Below the pieces are notes generated by a model. It was not told the DNA's origin, did no database searches, and saw only the letters and a list, made by a program, of their open reading frames with translations. Both the position numbers and the translations under genes were made by a program. From the NCBI GenBank assembly GCA_910587825.1, contig CAJUNJ010000001.1:1-64000 (forward strand): DNA of 64,000 nucleotides. Reading direction: 5' to 3'. Shown piece by piece: positions 8,533 to 19,068 of the stretch (position 1 is its first letter; each line of letters begins with the position of its first letter). The DNA comes from an uncultured Christensenellaceae bacterium (GTDB lineage Bacteria > Bacillota > Clostridia > Christensenellales > Borkfalkiaceae).

Positions 8533-10473
8533 TTACTTTACGAATACAAATACATCGTAAGGCATTATATTAACCCTTCCGCAAAACGGCTTGCCGGATA
8601 TCAGGTCGGTATAATCTCCGTCTAAAACTATAAATCCGGCTTTATTTTCTATCTCTGCCGCTATTATTCCGCAAAAGCCGCCGCTACGCTCGACCAGCAC
8701 GATATTGCTGCTCGCTTCGGCGATTGGTTTTCTGTTTACAAGTTTTAATAAATCTTTTTCCGAAATTACACTTCCTACTAAAATGACCTTACCTTTCCCC
8801 ACCTTCTTTTCGGTTATGACCGAAAACGGCGTAAATTCACCTTCGGAATAAGCTACAAGGCTCTTTGTGCCCTCTTTACATTCGTAAGCATCGAAACAAC
8901 AACCGACAGAGCACGTTTCGCCATCGTTCCATTTCGCCTTAAACACGTCGTTATCTATCGGCTTTTGATATTTTGTATATACGCCCACAAGTTCTTCCAA
9001 AAAACCGTACGGGGCATCCGTATACTTACTTACGTTACCATTCATAATATCCGTCATCGGCCCGACGATCCAAATTCCGCCCCGCTCTACCCACTCCACG
9101 ACGCGGGCCTTAAAATCGTGTTCGTCCGCCGTAGTAAGGAAAGGCGAGATCAACACCTCGTACCCGTACAACCCGTGCGGCGTGTCAATGACATCTATGT
9201 TGTAATGGCGGAGCGCCCTATGATATTCATCGATAATTGTTTGGCGGTAATCTAAATTTTTAACAAGCGGCGCAACTTTAAGATTGATTGCCGAAGTCGA
9301 GGAAAAATGCAACGCAATTTTACTCTCGATTTTTGTACCGTTAAGAAGTTTTTCACACTTTTTTAAATCATCGGAAGCCCTTTTCACCTCTTCCGTCACC
9401 CTGTAACTTCTGCCTGCCGAAGAATACAGCGCGCCGTGTCCAAGTTCGTGACCGTTCGGATGAGTACGGAAGAGCCAATACAAATTCATTTCCGCACCCT
9501 TTGCAAACGGTAACCAAGTATTGACGTAACAGTTCCCCTCGGGGCGGTACCCGTTGTCGGCGTATTCGCTCCCGTTCCAGCCGACCTGCGTTTCCGTTAC
9601 CCAAAAAGGTTTATCTTTTACGCAACGCAAAAAGTCGTAGGCAAACGCGTTGGTATACAGTCTGTCTGCAACATCGTAATGATTATACTGCACAACGTCG
9701 AGCTTTTTATTTATGGCATAATAGTCCAATAAATCGTCGGGCATCATGTCCGTGCCTATATTTGTACAACCGTATTTCCGCAAAATTTCCGTTTGTTCGT
9801 CAACATATGAGAATATAAGACTGCATTGGTAATCCCACCACGCCTTTCTGAGCGACGGATGCCTCCACTCGTCGGGATACGGCGGCTGCACGTCGTCGAA
9901 CGATTTATATTCCAACGACCAGCGCGTCATTCCCCACGCCTTGTTTAATTTTTCGGGAGTACCGAATTTATCTTTGAGATAGGCGCGGAAGCCTTTTTGG
10001 CAGCTTTCACAATAGCAACCGTCTTGGTAGGGAAAGAGCTCGTTGTCTATCTGCCAGCCTATTATGCCCTTGTGCCCCGCGAAGGTTTTTGCCATAGCTT
10101 CAACTACGAGCGCATTCTTTTCGCGGGCAACGGAAGAAGACTTGCAAACGTGGCAACGGCTTGATACGTTTTGTCTTTGGTTATCGGGCGTCACCCTGCG
10201 CATTTGGGGATATTTGTCCAACATCCATCTCGGCGGAGTGCAAGTGGGCGTGCACATAACCGTATAAATGCCGTTTTCGTAGAGTTTGTCCACGACGTTT
10301 TTGAATAGGGAAAAATCGAATTTGCCCTCTTCGGGTTCCATTTTGCCCCAGGCAAATTCGCCGACGCGCAAACAGTTTATACCCAATTCCTTGCAACGCG
10401 TTATATCTTTATTAATCTCCGCCTCGTCCCACATTTCGGGGTAATATGCCGCGCCGATAAAAATGTCTTTCAT
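8533..10473 (-). CDS. GH42 beta-galactosidase
   Basis: A cytoplasmic glycoside hydrolase family 42 enzyme (646 aa, no signal peptide) that removes terminal beta-galactosyl (sometimes alpha-arabinosyl) residues by a retaining mechanism. The acid/base glutamate is E145 in WQIDNELF and the nucleophile is E294 in WVTETQVGWNG. Cysteines 107, 110, 153, 155 and 158 form the metal-binding cluster found in many GH42 trimers. The A4-type barrel is followed by trimerisation and small beta domains. ATG 10473 has GAGGAG upstream. It is the last gene of the leftward glycan operon, and the absence of a signal peptide implies that imported oligosaccharides are its substrates. Confidence 0.93.
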   Translation of the reverse strand: MKDIFIGAAYYPEMWDEAEINKDITRCKELGINCLRVGEFAWGKMEPEEGKFDFSLFKNVVDKLYENGIYTVMCTPTCTPPRWMLDKYPQMRRVTPDNQRQNVSSRCHVCKSSSVAREKNALVVEAMAKTFAGHKGIIGWQIDNELFPYQDGCYCESCQKGFRAYLKDKFGTPEKLNKAWGMTRWSLEYKSFDDVQPPYPDEWRHPSLRKAWWDYQCSLIFSYVDEQTEILRKYGCTNIGTDMMPDDLLDYYAINKKLDVVQYNHYDVADRLYTNAFAYDFLRCVKDKPFWVTETQVGWNGSEYADNGYRPEGNCYVNTWLPFAKGAEMNLYWLFRTHPNGHELGHGALYSSAGRSYRVTEEVKRASDDLKKCEKLLNGTKIESKIALHFSSTSAINLKVAPLVKNLDYRQTIIDEYHRALRHYNIDVIDTPHGLYGYEVLISPFLTTADEHDFKARVVEWVERGGIWIVGPMTDIMNGNVSKYTDAPYGFLEELVGVYTKYQKPIDNDVFKAKWNDGETCSVGCCFDAYECKEGTKSLVAYSEGEFTPFSVITEKKVGKGKVILVGSVISEKDLLKLVNRKPIAEASSNIVLVERSGGFCGIIAAEIENKAGFIVLDGDYTDLISGKPFCGRVNIMPYDVFVFVK

Positions 10474-10535
10474 TGTTGAATCTCCTCGCTGTGTCGTGTT
10501 ATTTGACAGCCACTATTGTTTTTAATTAAACCTTT

Positions 10536-11384
10536 TTATATCCCCATTGTTTTCACGCTGAAACCTCGCGCTTTTAACCAATCCAACGACAATTCAAACC
10601 ATTTTCCGACATATTCAAGTTTAACTTCGTCTTCGGTTCGGTCGTTAACTTCCTCATTGCATAAACTCATTCCGTGCCATCCTTTTTCAAAAATATGCAA
10701 CGACAGCGGCACGTTAGCTCGTCTGTACGCCTCCGCAAGCATTAGCGAGTTCTCGACAGGAACACAGTTATCTTCAAACGTATGCCAAATGAATGCAGGA
10801 ACACTATTTGCCGTTACTCGCTTTTCCATAGAAAGTTTTTCATATAAATCGGGATTGTTGCCCGTAATAATATCCCGACTGATTTCGTGCGCGAACTGCC
10901 CCATAGTAACGACGGGATAGGACAGCACCACGGCGTTAAGTTTTGCCATTTGCGTTTTATTGCCCAACTTTTCAAAAACTTCCTTTTCGTCATAAATATT
11001 TGCAAGCATAGTTGCAAGATGTCCTCCTGCGGAAAAGCCTATTGCCGCTACTAAATTTTTATCTACACGATACTTTGAAGCGTTTTCGCGTATGTACGCT
11101 ACCGCCATGCACGCTTCGACGAGCGGTACGGGATACGCCGTATTTACGCTGTAATCCAGCACGAACGTACAATACCCGTTTGCGACGTACTTAACGGCGA
11201 CAGGCGCGCTTTCCCGCTGGGAAATAAAGGTGTACGCGCCTCCTGCAATTACCAGCATTGCAGGACGAAGTTTGGGCTTTATACCCGCAACTTCAAACGG
11301 CGCATATATGTCCAGATAACCGCCGCTCCCGCTTTCGCGTTTCAAATTAAAATGCCGGTATAAATCTATTCTTTCCGCCCGCAT
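10536..11384 (-). CDS. Alpha/beta-hydrolase, acetylesterase-like
   Basis: A 282-residue serine hydrolase of the BD-FAE / acetyl-xylan-esterase-like lipase group. The oxyanion-hole motif GGAYTF is near residue 50, the nucleophile elbow is GFSAGG near 117, the acid residue is probably within HTFEDNCVP, and the histidine is in KGWHGMSL. There is no signal peptide, so it acts in the cytoplasm. Proteins of this type often deacylate sugars, and this one lies between GH42 and GH36, so removing acetyl or similar esters from imported oligosaccharides is the likely job; the substrate is inference. GGAGG precedes ATG 11384. Confidence 0.82.
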   Translation of the reverse strand: MRAERIDLYRHFNLKRESGSGGYLDIYAPFEVAGIKPKLRPAMLVIAGGAYTFISQRESAPVAVKYVANGYCTFVLDYSVNTAYPVPLVEACMAVAYIRENASKYRVDKNLVAAIGFSAGGHLATMLANIYDEKEVFEKLGNKTQMAKLNAVVLSYPVVTMGQFAHEISRDIITGNNPDLYEKLSMEKRVTANSVPAFIWHTFEDNCVPVENSLMLAEAYRRANVPLSLHIFEKGWHGMSLCNEEVNDRTEDEVKLEYVGKWFELSLDWLKARGFSVKTMGI

Positions 11385-11407
11385 TTAACAGCCTCCGCAT
11401 ATTAATC

Positions 11408-13471
11408 CTAGGTTTCGACTTCTTCCAAAATGAGCAACTTACAGTCAAACTCATCGCGCCAAACGCCCGAAAAATTCAATCCGACGTTCATATAATAATC
11501 TCCGTAAAAAACACAACCGTCAAAATTGTTTTTGTATCTTTTATCCGAATCGAGACCTTTAAGTTTCAAATAACGGAAACACTCTTTTTCGTGCAATATG
11601 TTCATCAACAAAATTAGCGAACAGGTTTTTGAAGCATTTACGCATTGAATAATATACCGGTTATCCGTCTGCGGTGATGCGAGATGATACAGCATTCCGT
11701 TTTCTATTACGTCTTTATGGTACTTTTTATAAAGCTCAGCCGTATTGAAAAGCGTCTTTTTTTCGTTATCCGTCAACAGGTTGGGATTCATTTCAAGACC
11801 GTACGTTCCAAACAGCGCAAACAGACTTTTCTGCTCGTAATTCATCAGTTTACAGTCATTGACGTGCGTAGCGATACATGAGAGCGGATAGCCCAAAGAA
11901 GTATTGTAATTAATAACGCTCCGTCTTACGGGATTGCTTTCATCGCTTGTCCAAATCTGCGGGCAATAATACAGCGTCCCCAAATCAAACCGCGAACCTC
12001 CGCCCGCACAACCCTCAATCATTATCTTCGGGTTATCTTTTGCAATGCGAGAAAGCAACGAATAATATCCGAGCGTTATTCTGTGGTACACTTCTCCCTG
12101 TCGCTTTTTGCCCAAACGGTTTGAAAAATGTTCGTAAACGCGTCTGTTATAATCCCATTTGATATAATCGATTTCATATTCCTTGAAAAAAGCATTAAGC
12201 TGTTTATAAATTGCGTCAACTGCTTGAGGGTTGGAAAAATCCAAATGGAATTGGTGCCGCATAACGTGAATATCTTCACCATCGTCGCACAGCGCGTATT
12301 CGGGGTGAGCCTTGTACAAATCAGAATTGTAGTTTACCATTTCCGGCTCGAACCAAATACCGAATTTCATGCCCAAATTATGGCAGTGTTCTATTATGCG
12401 ATGCAAATCGAGTTTGTTTTTATTTACCGTCCAATCTCCGAGTCCGTCCGTATCGTCGTTACGCCGTCCAAACCAGCCGTCATCCAAAACAAACAGCTCC
12501 GCACCCGCCTTTACCGAGTCGTCTATATACGAAATAATACTTTCAGTAGTAAAGTCGAAAAAGCAACCTTCCCACGAATTGAAAAGCACGGGTTTATAAT
12601 TTTTATCAAACAGATAAGTTATAAGATTTTCCCTCACGAACGAGTGAAAATTCCAACTCATTTTATCTATGCCGCAATACGAGTACGAAATAACCGCCTG
12701 CGGGCAAACGAAACTTTCGCCGTCCGACAAAACCCACTCGAAATCTTCGTCGTTAACGCCATAGGTAATATGCACGCCCTTATACCAGTCGGAAAGCAAC
12801 CGAAATTTAAAATTTCCGCTGTATATGAGATTAAAACCTATTACCTCTCCGTGATCGTAATCGGCGTTTTCACCTTTTAAAAATACGAACGGATTCTCCT
12901 CGGCAGAGGAAGTTCCTAAATTCGAATAAATTTCAAAACACCGTCCGAAACAGCATTTTCCACGCGAGTGCGTTCTTCCGCCCAACGACCGCAAAAATGA
13001 TTTAAAGTAAAGTTTCTTCTCGGCAAATCGAGCTGCATAGACATAGCCCGTTTTATTACTGCTTCCCGTCCCGTTTTATTGATTATTTCAAAATTTTTAA
13101 CGATAATATCTTTATCATCGAAAATCGTTATGCGGTGTTTAAGATATATTTCCTGCGAACGCTCCTTCAATAAAAATTCAACCGTTTGGCAGTTATCGCC
13201 GTGGTTTATCTCTGCGCCCGTGAACGGACAGCTCGACGGGAGCTATTCCCTCTTTGTAACGGTCGGGATAAGTAATTTCACTGTTCTCGGTAATACTGAA
13301 AATATTGCTTTCCGCTCCGTCCGTCACACGAATATGCGAAATATCAAAATCCTTTATCTTCTTACCGAAATAAACAGTTTCGAGATACCCTTCACTATTA
13401 ATATAAATCCAATAGCTTATACTGCCGTTATTCAACTTTACGACGTTTTGCTTTTTATCAAAAGAAATCAT
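11408..13471 (-). pseudogene. GH36 alpha-galactosidase with two compensating frameshifts
   Basis: Together the pieces encode a roughly 687-residue GH36 alpha-galactosidase, close to normal length. The N-terminal beta-supersandwich begins at ATG 13471 (AGGAG upstream). The reading frame breaks near 13215, continues in a second frame (about 92 codons), and returns to the original frame near 12938. There a run of four T on the coding strand looks one short, giving VSDGV-FEIYSNLG when joined. The barrel is intact, with the nucleophile aspartate in YIKWDYNR and the acid/base aspartate in WTSDESNP after CAGGGSRFD. A plus-one and a minus-one change restoring frame could be sequencing error, a tolerated pair of indels, or real inactivation. 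Confidence 0.85.
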
Positions 13472-13505
13472 ACGCCAACTCCTGTTATCACCAGTCGCCT
13501 ATTGA

Positions 13506-16010
13506 TTACAAATAAAATTTGATTATGCAGTCGTGTTTTAAATGCATTTGCACGGAAAGCGAAATTACGCCGCTGTCCGATGCGGTTTCGCCGGTGTCGA
13601 GCGGGAACGCTGCACTCTTTTTAAATTTTTTATAACCGTACTCTTCACCGTTTACGGTCACTTTTTTAACGCCGTCGGCGCCTTTTAATAAATGATATTT
13701 AAGCGTTATTTCGCGCATAGTACAGGCTCTTTCGCCCGAAAACTCACCATCTGCGGCGTGAAGTTTAATTATAAAAGCATTCTCGCTTGTGCTGTAATGC
13801 GTCTCGTATGCGCTCTTTCTGAACCGTCCGAATTTATAAGCGGTCGTTTCGCCGTCATCCTCGTATAAATATCCTCTGTCGGCTGACTGTTTATCAGGAT
13901 AAAAATCGTAAACGAGCTTATCCCATTTTTGCTCTTTTGTGTTCTTTGCCTCATAAGCAAGCGGAATAAGCGCGCCTAACCGAATAAAGAGCGGCATTTC
14001 GCGCAAGCCGAACGCCCTACGCACGCTTTCCCCGCCGTTATACACTTTTCCGCCGAACACGTCCAGCCACCTTCCCGCGGGCAGATAAATTTCGGTAATG
14101 TCGCTGCAATCCGCGTCGCAATAAAGCCCTATAGCAGCTTCGCCGTCTGCCTGGAAATATTCTATTTCGATGGAGTGCTCTATATCCTTTTGAACTGTTC
14201 CCAACGGGAAATACATTGCGGGGTGGGTAGTCTTATCCTCGTGTACCTTTACGCCGTCAATCCATACCGTAGCCCCGTCGTCGCTCCGCAATACAAGTCT
14301 TTTATCTTTATCGAATTTGACAGTTGTTTTAAAACGCGCGGAAAAATTGTACACGGGCACGCCCTTTTCCGGCGAAACATGATCAAGATTGATATCGAGT
14401 TTATGATACTCGGCTGTCGCTATCGGTTCACCTCTCAGCTCTCTGCCGTTATAGTAAACGGCTGATATGGGACTCGTAAAATATTTTTCTTCGATTACGT
14501 CGAACAAAGCCCCGGCAACGGGTTTGATTAATATATCGTTGCCGAGCATATACTCGTCGTTAAGTTTTAAAGCCCTTTTATCTTCGGGATACTCCCAGCC
14601 CAACGCTTTGAAAATCGGCTCGCCCGTTTCGTAAGCATTATAGGCGTTTTTGTAAATTACGGGCAGTAATCTATAACGCAAATTGTTGTATTCTCTTACA
14701 ATATTAAGTGTTTCTTCGTCGTAAACCCAAGGCTCACGCGTGCGTTCAACTGAATTAGTGCAGTGCGGACGGAATACGGGCGAAAGCGCGCCGTACTGCA
14801 TCCAACGGATAAAAAGCTCTTTATCGGGATTGCCCAAATGACCGCCGCAATCCGAGTTCATATAGGGGATAGCGTTGTCTCCGCACTTAATCAAGCTGTC
14901 TATTTCCTGTGCAAGGAAATTAGGTAAACTGTCTATATCCCCCGTCCACTGTATGGAATACCTATGGCTTGCGCTGTCGGTTATGCCCGAGTATGTTCCG
15001 TTGAAAATATTAACAATGTTGCCCATTATTACGGGACGGCGGTAGACTTCTTTGCTTCCCGCCTGCTTTTGATAGTGATGACGCGTTATATCTTCGAAAA
15101 GATATAACCCCAAAGTTTCGTGAGGCACGTTGGACGAGGGTGAAATAAGTTTGGTAAGCCAATTTCTGTCATACCACCAAATATCCAATCCCTTGTCCAT
15201 TAACGACTGTAAATTTCTTTCCCTGTACTCTATTTCCTCGGGCGCGAAAACCTGAGTTCCGTTTACGGGTTCGGGGTGGTCGTTAAACATTATTTCCACA
15301 CCGTGCTCGTGCGCGAAATCCATAAACCTTTTCATATCGGGGAAAAGTTTTGTATTTATATCGTAACCCCAGCCGCGCTCACAAGAACGCCAGTCGGTGT
15401 CTATTACCATTACATCCAAAGGCACGTTATGTTTTTCGTAATCCAATATTAGCTGCTTTGCCTCTTCTTCGGTATAAGCGTAATATTTGCTGTTCCAACC
15501 GCCCAAAACAGAAAGGCACACCAGCTCCGGCTTGCCCGTAAGCTCTACGTACAGCTTACGCAAAAACTTTGCATCTTTTTTGCAAAGCAATAAATATACG
15601 TCCTGAACGTTTTCCTCTATTTTATATTCGCCTTTTCTGTCAACGGAATAACCGCCCTCGGGAATAATTATACGTGGCGTATCGGAAATTGCGAACACTT
15701 CGGGAGTTTTATTTAATGAAGGCAGTTCGCCCGAATTTGCAAGCTTTTTATATGTATATACTTTATTGCCGTTTTTATAAAGGCACACGCCCGCAAGCGA
15801 TTTTGCGTTTTCGGGTACGTATAATTCATATTCCCCGAAAACTATCGCGCCGTTTTTAAGCGCGTATGTGACCTTGTTATCGTAATTTGATTTATTCGGA
15901 ATAAAAAAGGTGTTATCGTTGCAGAACTTTCCTTTTTTACCGTATTCTATGCGTATAATATTTTCGCTTAAAAACTGTACCCTTACGTTACCTGATATTA
16001 TCTGTTCCAT
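13506..16010 (-). CDS. GH31 alpha-glycosidase with inserted PA14 domain
   Basis: An 834-residue cytoplasmic family 31 glycosidase. It has an N-terminal beta-sandwich, then a barrel starting near residue 165 with VMVIDTDW. The probable nucleophile is D281 in WWYDRNW and the acid/base is D358 in QWTGDI. RPHCTNSVERTREPW is a typical substrate-loop region. A PA14-like domain (about 520-632, with SDDGATVWIDG) interrupts the C-terminal beta domains and may bind substrate. Family 31 includes alpha-glucosidases, alpha-xylosidases, alpha-galactosidases and others; the nucleophile context is not decisive, so the substrate is open. ATG 16010 follows AAGGAAA. Confidence 0.9.
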   Translation of the reverse strand: MEQIISGNVRVQFLSENIIRIEYGKKGKFCNDNTFFIPNKSNYDNKVTYALKNGAIVFGEYELYVPENAKSLAGVCLYKNGNKVYTYKKLANSGELPSLNKTPEVFAISDTPRIIIPEGGYSVDRKGEYKIEENVQDVYLLLCKKDAKFLRKLYVELTGKPELVCLSVLGGWNSKYYAYTEEEAKQLILDYEKHNVPLDVMVIDTDWRSCERGWGYDINTKLFPDMKRFMDFAHEHGVEIMFNDHPEPVNGTQVFAPEEIEYRERNLQSLMDKGLDIWWYDRNWLTKLISPSSNVPHETLGLYLFEDITRHHYQKQAGSKEVYRRPVIMGNIVNIFNGTYSGITDSASHRYSIQWTGDIDSLPNFLAQEIDSLIKCGDNAIPYMNSDCGGHLGNPDKELFIRWMQYGALSPVFRPHCTNSVERTREPWVYDEETLNIVREYNNLRYRLLPVIYKNAYNAYETGEPIFKALGWEYPEDKRALKLNDEYMLGNDILIKPVAGALFDVIEEKYFTSPISAVYYNGRELRGEPIATAEYHKLDINLDHVSPEKGVPVYNFSARFKTTVKFDKDKRLVLRSDDGATVWIDGVKVHEDKTTHPAMYFPLGTVQKDIEHSIEIEYFQADGEAAIGLYCDADCSDITEIYLPAGRWLDVFGGKVYNGGESVRRAFGLREMPLFIRLGALIPLAYEAKNTKEQKWDKLVYDFYPDKQSADRGYLYEDDGETTAYKFGRFRKSAYETHYSTSENAFIIKLHAADGEFSGERACTMREITLKYHLLKGADGVKKVTVNGEEYGYKKFKKSAAFPLDTGETASDSGVISLSVQMHLKHDCIIKFYL

Positions 16011-16031
16011 ATTCTTTTTCCTTATTAATTA

Positions 16032-17078
16032 TTACAGAAAACTCTTTAAAAATTCGCGAAAGATACCGTATCCGTGTTCGTTAGGGTGAACGCCGTCGCA
16101 ATGAAAACAGCTTTCGCCGCTTTCCGCAATGAGTCCGTTCCAATCCACAACTTTAACCCCGAACTGCTCCGCCGAATTTTCAAGCGTTTTGTTAAACCTG
16201 TCTTCCAACTCTTTAAGCTCGCAGAAATTGGGCGCATGTACCGTTTTTATAACATATATCTGCGCTTCGGGGAAAATTTTCTTTGTGAGCTTCAAAAATT
16301 CAATATAATGCTCAAACGTACTTACATCGTTTCTGTTCGAGTGCAAATCGTTAAAGCCGAGGTTGACTACTATTTTTTTAAACTGCGGCAACACCTTTAA
16401 GCGTGGCAGATAATTGCCCCAATCACTAAAAGTAGAACCGCCTATACCCGCGTTTGCGTAGCTTTCGGGGAAACAGGCGGAAAGCTTGTTGCTACCAGCA
16501 AAGTCCTGCGACTCGGCAAGCTCGAAATAAGAATCCCCTATAAACAGCACGTCCGCATTATCGGCGTTTGTATACATTTCGCATACCCTTTTGATTACGG
16601 ATTCCGCGTTCATATTTTTCCAATCGCAGAAAAATTCCATTTCGGGCGTATATCCCTCTAAAAGCGGCTCTTTAAACTCGCCCTTGTATTCGCCTATGAC
16701 CGACAACCCCGAAAAGAAAGCTTTTCTGAAATGCGTGGGTTTACCGTCTGCGCCCTTATAATACATTACGCCGTTTCCGTAAATCCAATCCGTTTTTCTG
16801 TAATCGAATTTTCCGACGTACTTATAGAGCACGTCGGAGGACACTGCTCCGCATGAACTTAATGTTGACAGCGTAAAATCTTGTTGACCGTAACCGAGTT
16901 TTTCAAAATTTTTTCCATCATAATATATATCGCCCGAATAAACGGAACCCTCGCCGTATTTTATTTGGCCGAAGCCCTTGCAGGGCTTGCCCTTTTTAAA
17001 TTCGCCTTCGGGCACGAAATACCATATGCCAGCGGAGTTGGTTTTGAAACTATCGAAAATTTTAATATTTTTGTTCAT
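16032..17078 (-). CDS. MORN-repeat protein with SGNH esterase domain
   Basis: A 348-residue protein in two parts. Residues about 15-140 contain MORN-like repeats (for example GFGQIKYGEGSVYSGD and later YGNGVMYY), a beta-hairpin module known mostly from scaffolding proteins. Residues about 175-348 form an SGNH/GDSL hydrolase: GDSY carries the nucleophile serine (block I), a glycine lies in AGIGGS, block III is NLGFND, and DGVHPNEHG contains the Asp-His pair. It has no signal peptide. It lies between GH3 and GH31 (6-21 bases away), so deacylation of imported sugars is probable, parallel to the other esterase at 10536-11384. The role of the MORN part is unknown. Confidence 0.8.
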   Translation of the reverse strand: MNKNIKIFDSFKTNSAGIWYFVPEGEFKKGKPCKGFGQIKYGEGSVYSGDIYYDGKNFEKLGYGQQDFTLSTLSSCGAVSSDVLYKYVGKFDYRKTDWIYGNGVMYYKGADGKPTHFRKAFFSGLSVIGEYKGEFKEPLLEGYTPEMEFFCDWKNMNAESVIKRVCEMYTNADNADVLFIGDSYFELAESQDFAGSNKLSACFPESYANAGIGGSTFSDWGNYLPRLKVLPQFKKIVVNLGFNDLHSNRNDVSTFEHYIEFLKLTKKIFPEAQIYVIKTVHAPNFCELKELEDRFNKTLENSAEQFGVKVVDWNGLIAESGESCFHCDGVHPNEHGYGIFREFLKSFL

Positions 17079-17084
17079 AGTATT

Positions 17085-19067
17085 TTAAATCTCTTTTATC
17101 GTTCCGTTTTTGATTTTGATTTTTCCTATAAGGCGAATATCCGCCGACGAAGCACCTACGAGAATTTCGTATATCCCGTCCTCTAATTCTCTTTTCGCGC
17201 CTTGATAAGACCAATAGGAAAACGCCGATTTATCGAGTTCGAGCGCGGTTTTTACCCTTTCACCCGCCTTTACGAAATATTTGGCAAAAGCCTTTAATTC
17301 CTTTACGGGGCGGCTTACGCACGAACTTTTCGCACTAACGTAAACCTGAACAACTTCTTTTCCGTCTGTCGCCGAAGTATTTTTGAGCTCAAACGAAATT
17401 GTTACCTTTTCTCCGTCTGCTGCTGTTTTTAAATTTTTGTACTCGAATTCGGAATAGGACAAGCCGTGACCGAACGGGAACAGCACGGGAACGCCGTATT
17501 TATCAAAGTAACGGTATCCGACAAACAGCCCTTCCTCATAAACGGTAACTTTGCCGTCCATATAGAATTTCGCCGCGGGGGTATCCTCATACCGTACGGG
17601 AAAGGTTTCGGAAAGTTTGCCAGACGGATTGACTTTGCCCGTCAATACATTGACAACGGCTTCTCCGCCGCGCTCCCCGGGAAATCCCGCCAGAACCACT
17701 GCCGCAACTTTATCAATCCATGCGCTCATATCAATCGGCGCGCCCGCAAACAATACCACAACAGTGTTTTTATTTGCTTTCGCCGTATCGATAATTGTTC
17801 TTTCCTGCACGGGGTGAAGTCCCATATACACTCTGTCTCCACCCTCGTTCTCGAAATATGCGCCTGTTCCCGCAAATACGATATTGACATCGCATATCTC
17901 GGCGTTATCTATCGCCGCGCCCGGATTGTAACCGTATACGGTACATCTGTCTCCAAATGCAGGCTCGTAAATGATTTTTCCTCTATGAGCGGCGGAAAGC
18001 AATTCGGGGATATCGTATGGCGGAGTTAGTCGCGGTACATTTCCGGAACCGCCTCCGCAAACCTTAAGAGATTCCCCCGGACTTGCGTACTGACCGCACA
18101 GCGCTACGCTTTGCCCGTTTTGGATAGGTAGTACCCCGTTATTTTTCAACAACACTATTCCTTCTTCCGCAACCGTCTGCGTAAAGGAAATGCGTTCGTC
18201 GGGCGTGTACTTACGCTTTTTGTCCTTTGAAAGCTCTTTTACTCCGTAGATATAGTCTAAAACTCTTTGGGCGCAAGCATCGACTTCTCTCTCGGAAATA
18301 ACTCCGTTTCCAAAGTCGGAAACAAGCTTTCGATAGTTCTTTTCGGAAAAGGGCATTTCGAGGTCAAGCCCTGCCTTTGCAGCTTTGGCTCTGTCGTACA
18401 CCGCATCCCAATCGGACATAATAAGTCCGTCAAACCCGAACTCATCGCGCAGGATTTTAAACCCATACGCATTTTCGGAGCCCTGTACTCCGTTGATTTT
18501 ATTGTAGCTGCACATAACCGATTTTGGTTTCGCCTGTATTGCGATTTCAAACGGTTTTAAATAAATTTCCCGCAGTGTTCTTTCGTCCACGCAACTCGAT
18601 TGCAGGTTTCTGTTATATTCGAGATTATTACAGCAGAAATGCTTTACGCAAGCCGCCGCACCCTCCGCCTGCATTGCGGCAACGTATTCTCTTGCCATTA
18701 TACCCGCAAGATAAGGATCCTCCGAAAAATATTCGAAATTGCGCCCGCATAGCGGACTGCGTTTGATATTCACCCCGGGGCCCAACAATACGTCCGCACC
18801 TGCGTCCAGACAGTCGTCGGCAACGCACTCGGCATATTTGCGGACGGCGTCCGTATCCCAGGTATTTGCAAGCATCTGTAGCGATGGATACGCAATCGAA
18901 GGTATATCCTTACCGTTTTCGTCGGGCATACGCACACCCATAGAAGCATCGGTCACTTTAACCTTTGGCAGTTTTCCGTCCAAATCGCAGGTATGCCAAC
19001 TTCCGTCGCCGCATAAAAGCCGCAATTTTTCTTTATAAGATAAATCTTTAACCGTAAGTTTTTTCAT
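17085..19067 (-). CDS. GH3 beta-glycosidase
   Basis: A 660-residue family 3 glycoside hydrolase with the usual order: (beta/alpha)8 domain, alpha/beta sandwich and C-terminal fibronectin-III-like domain. KHF and GPGVNIKRSPLCGRNFEY form the substrate pocket, and the nucleophile is D219 in IMSDWDA. The second domain runs from GIVLLKNNGVLP to SGKLSETFP, and the FnIII-like end starts around FGHGLSYSEF. There is no signal peptide, so it acts on imported oligosaccharides, most likely as a beta-glucosidase or beta-xylosidase. AAGGA precedes ATG 19067, and it follows the DUF4965 gene by a single base. Confidence 0.92.
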   Translation of the reverse strand: MKKLTVKDLSYKEKLRLLCGDGSWHTCDLDGKLPKVKVTDASMGVRMPDENGKDIPSIAYPSLQMLANTWDTDAVRKYAECVADDCLDAGADVLLGPGVNIKRSPLCGRNFEYFSEDPYLAGIMAREYVAAMQAEGAAACVKHFCCNNLEYNRNLQSSCVDERTLREIYLKPFEIAIQAKPKSVMCSYNKINGVQGSENAYGFKILRDEFGFDGLIMSDWDAVYDRAKAAKAGLDLEMPFSEKNYRKLVSDFGNGVISEREVDACAQRVLDYIYGVKELSKDKKRKYTPDERISFTQTVAEEGIVLLKNNGVLPIQNGQSVALCGQYASPGESLKVCGGGSGNVPRLTPPYDIPELLSAAHRGKIIYEPAFGDRCTVYGYNPGAAIDNAEICDVNIVFAGTGAYFENEGGDRVYMGLHPVQERTIIDTAKANKNTVVVLFAGAPIDMSAWIDKVAAVVLAGFPGERGGEAVVNVLTGKVNPSGKLSETFPVRYEDTPAAKFYMDGKVTVYEEGLFVGYRYFDKYGVPVLFPFGHGLSYSEFEYKNLKTAADGEKVTISFELKNTSATDGKEVVQVYVSAKSSCVSRPVKELKAFAKYFVKAGERVKTALELDKSAFSYWSYQGAKRELEDGIYEILVGASSADIRLIGKIKIKNGTIKEI

Positions 19068-19068
19068 A

